Source of the DNA: SG8-30 sp963695085
GTDB lineage: Bacteria > Pseudomonadota > Gammaproteobacteria > Steroidobacterales > Steroidobacteraceae
Length of the DNA stretch: 64,000 nucleotides
NCBI GenBank assembly: GCA_963695085.1
Contig: CAVOFV010000003.1
Location: 62,001 to 126,000, forward strand
Reading direction: 5' to 3'
This document shows positions 62,294-64,000 of the stretch, piece after piece; the first letter of the stretch is position 1; every line of letters starts with the position of its first letter. Under the pieces are notes generated by a model, which worked only from the letters and a program-made list of their open reading frames with translations, was not told the origin of the DNA and did not search any database. The translations under genes and the position numbers were made by a program.

Positions 62294-64000
62294 ATGCGTT
62301 GTGAGCGGTACCGCCCAGGATTGCAGCACGGTCTGGCCGTCCTGGCTCTGCTCTTCTCGACCGCGGGCTGGACCGCCGCCACAGGATACTCCGGACGTCC
62401 GGTGGTCGAGGTGCTGCGCGAGTTGCGCGGCCCCGGTCTCGAGTTCATCTTCAGTTCCGAACTGCTGCCGCCGGCGCTGCCCGTACTGACGGAACCGCGG
62501 TCGCGCGACCGGCTCGCGCTGGCTGCGGAAATACTTGAGCCGCATGAACTGGGCCTCGCCGCGGTCCGCCCGGGACTCTATGCCGTGACGAGGTTGCGGC
62601 AGCCGGCCGAACTCGGAAACGTTGCCGGGCGCGTCCTCGATGCAGGCACTGGCCGGCCCATACCCGGCGCGCGGGTCGAATTGCGGCCGATCGGCTCGGT
62701 CCGGTGGTCCGGCGACGACGGGGCGTTTTCCGTGGAAGCCGTACCGGCGGGACAATACGTGCTGCGGATCCATGCTCCCGGTTACGGGACCCAGGACCTG
62801 GGCCGCACCGTCTCGCGCCAGGCGCCCCAGTCGCTGGAAGTGCGCCTGGCAGCTGCGCCGGTCGCGCTGGACGAAATCGTCGTCGCGACCAGCCGCTACG
62901 CGCTCATCGATGAGCCGTCTTCCTCGGTGCTGCTGCGGGGCTCCGACATCTCCGCGCAGGCCGGCCTCGGCGAGGACGCGATCCGCTCGCTGGCCCGTCT
63001 GCCCGGCATCGCCCAGTCCGGCCTGTCCGCGCAATCCAATGTCCGCGGCGGCGAGGCCGGCGACGTATTGATCCTGCTGGACGGCTTCGCGCTGCGCGAG
63101 GCCTTTCACCTGCCCGGCTTCCAGAGTCCCTTCGGCGTGCTGGACCCGGGCCTGATCCGCGAGGCCGAAGTATTCACGGGGGGATTCCCCACCCGCTACG
63201 GCAATCGCCTGGCCGGCGTGTTCGACCTGCGCACGATCGACCCGGACGTCGAGCCGCGCCGCGCCCTCGGCCTGAGCCTGTTCAACGCCACGGCGCGCCA
63301 CAGCGGGAGCTTCGACAACTTTGACGGCCGCTGGCTGGCTGGCGCACGCGTCGGCGTCCTGCGGCCCGTGCTGCAGGCCCTGGCGCCGTCGGCGGGCGAC
63401 CCGACGTTCAGCGATGCCTACGCACGCTTCGAGCATGGCAATCCAGACAGCCTGCGGATCAGCGGCAACGTCCTGTGGACGCGCGACGAACTGGAAATCG
63501 CGCGTGAGCAAACCGGCGAACGGGCAACCATCGAGGGCCGCACCCGCTACCTGTGGTTGCGCGCCGATCGGCACTGGGATACGGGCTTCGAGGCCTCGCT
63601 GTGGGCGGGCAACAGCCGCATCGACAGCATCCGCGTCGGCCGCACTGACCAGCCAGCGATTTCAGTCGGCTCGGTCGCGGATGACCGGTCCTCCGAGTTC
63701 TGGGATGTACGCGCCGAGCTCAGCTGGCAGTCCGGCGATCGCCACCGTCTTGAAACCGGCCTCGAGTGGACCGGCGAGAGCGCTGACTACCTCTACCTGT
63801 CGCAGGTGACATTTCCCGATCCGGTCGCGGACCAGTTCGGCCGCCAGCCCACTGTGATGCGGGACCTGGACCTCGTGCGGTCACGGGATCGCGTGGCCGC
63901 CTTTGTCTCGCACCGCTGGCAGCTCACCCCGGCGCTGGTGTCGGAACTGGGGCTGCGGATCCAACGGACGGTCACGCCGGGCCTCGACAATGAGTGGCTT
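62294..64000 (+). CDS. TonB-dependent receptor with STN-like and carboxypeptidase-regulatory domains (3' end outside window)
   Basis: The frame opens at ATG 62294 and stays open to the window edge, so about 569 residues are visible. A signal peptide (GLAVLALLFSTAGWTAA) is followed by a short secretin/TonB N-terminal-like segment (RPVVEVLRELRGPGLEFIFS), then a carboxypeptidase-regulatory-like fold (GRVLDAGTGRPIPGARVEL, GDDGAFSVEAVPAGQYVLRI), then the plug (ALDEIVVATSRY, LARLPGIAQSG, NVRGGEAGDVLILLDG, EVFTGGFPTRYGNRLAGVFD) and the first barrel strands. STN-bearing receptors often signal to an anti-sigma factor, none of which is visible here. The ligand is unknown; proximity to the polyamine operon need not mean a link. 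Confidence 0.86.
   Translation, partial: MRCERYRPGLQHGLAVLALLFSTAGWTAATGYSGRPVVEVLRELRGPGLEFIFSSELLPPALPVLTEPRSRDRLALAAEILEPHELGLAAVRPGLYAVTRLRQPAELGNVAGRVLDAGTGRPIPGARVELRPIGSVRWSGDDGAFSVEAVPAGQYVLRIHAPGYGTQDLGRTVSRQAPQSLEVRLAAAPVALDEIVVATSRYALIDEPSSSVLLRGSDISAQAGLGEDAIRSLARLPGIAQSGLSAQSNVRGGEAGDVLILLDGFALREAFHLPGFQSPFGVLDPGLIREAEVFTGGFPTRYGNRLAGVFDLRTIDPDVEPRRALGLSLFNATARHSGSFDNFDGRWLAGARVGVLRPVLQALAPSAGDPTFSDAYARFEHGNPDSLRISGNVLWTRDELEIAREQTGERATIEGRTRYLWLRADRHWDTGFEASLWAGNSRIDSIRVGRTDQPAISVGSVADDRSSEFWDVRAELSWQSGDRHRLETGLEWTGESADYLYLSQVTFPDPVADQFGRQPTVMRDLDLVRSRDRVAAFVSHRWQLTPALVSELGLRIQRTVTPGLDNEWL

Overview
The window is strongly GC-rich, gene-dense bacterial DNA. It carries lipid A acyltransferase genes, an ispH-lspA-ileS-ribF-murJ block, an obg-rpmA-rplU/ispB block, type IV pilus minor pilins, a PEP-CTERM protein, an RND efflux pump and a TonB-dependent receptor. 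This points to a Gammaproteobacterium, possibly near Steroidobacterales, Nevskiales or Xanthomonadales. The lineage is inferred from gene content only.

Layout. (1) 1-1539, minus: two lipid acyltransferases (DUF374, LpxL-like). (2) 1591-9016, plus: flavin monooxygenase, TetR regulator, thiolase, FadB-like multifunctional enzyme and AlkK-like acyl-CoA ligase, together a fatty-acid oxidation block. (3) 9083-17616: an accessory-looking block. It holds a periplasmic TPR protein, a TIR-TM-TPR protein, a small DP-EP-like protein, a TIR-TM-TolB-like-TPR protein with a cysteine-rich lipoprotein, and a convergent SLOG-like four-TM protein. This block is the best candidate for an undescribed system: NAD-targeting TIR domains beside a possible nucleotide-sensing membrane effector. 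(4) 17771-22851, minus: RND efflux operon ending in its own TetR gene, with an operator-like palindrome in the promoter; the pump gene has a one-base frameshift. (5) 23085-26327: a beta-helix lipoprotein, a tyrosine recombinase relic, and a PEP-CTERM gene behind a consensus sigma-54 promoter. (6) 26513-33383: tRNA-Thr, a Fur-family regulator and the minor pilin operon fimT-pilV-pilW-pilX-pilY1-pilE, with a frameshift in pilW. (7) 33408-43738: housekeeping genes. (8) tRNA-Pro and a TorF-like putative porin. (9) 44917-53986: a catabolic cluster, mostly minus strand. It holds an N-formylglutamate amidohydrolase family protein, a TRAP transporter, a glutamine-synthetase-like ligase, an aldehyde dehydrogenase and an iron-type alcohol dehydrogenase, with a divergent RpiR regulator and a large palindrome between them. 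(10) 54091-62152: a polyamine locus with the gene content of Pseudomonas spuABCDEFGH. (11) 62294-end: a TonB-dependent receptor cut by the window edge.

How the genes work together. The fad block activates and beta-oxidises acyl chains. Regions 9 and 10 each pair a gamma-glutamyl ligase of the glutamine synthetase fold with a dedicated importer and downstream enzymes. Region 10 is the recognised polyamine route. Region 9 looks like a parallel route for an unknown, possibly amino-alcohol, substrate. Many gene pairs overlap by ATGA or GTGA (fimT/pilV, pilX/pilY1, ileS/lspA/ispH, GS/aldehyde dehydrogenase, potG/potH/potI), indicating tight operons. No CRISPR array, rRNA or intact mobile element was seen.
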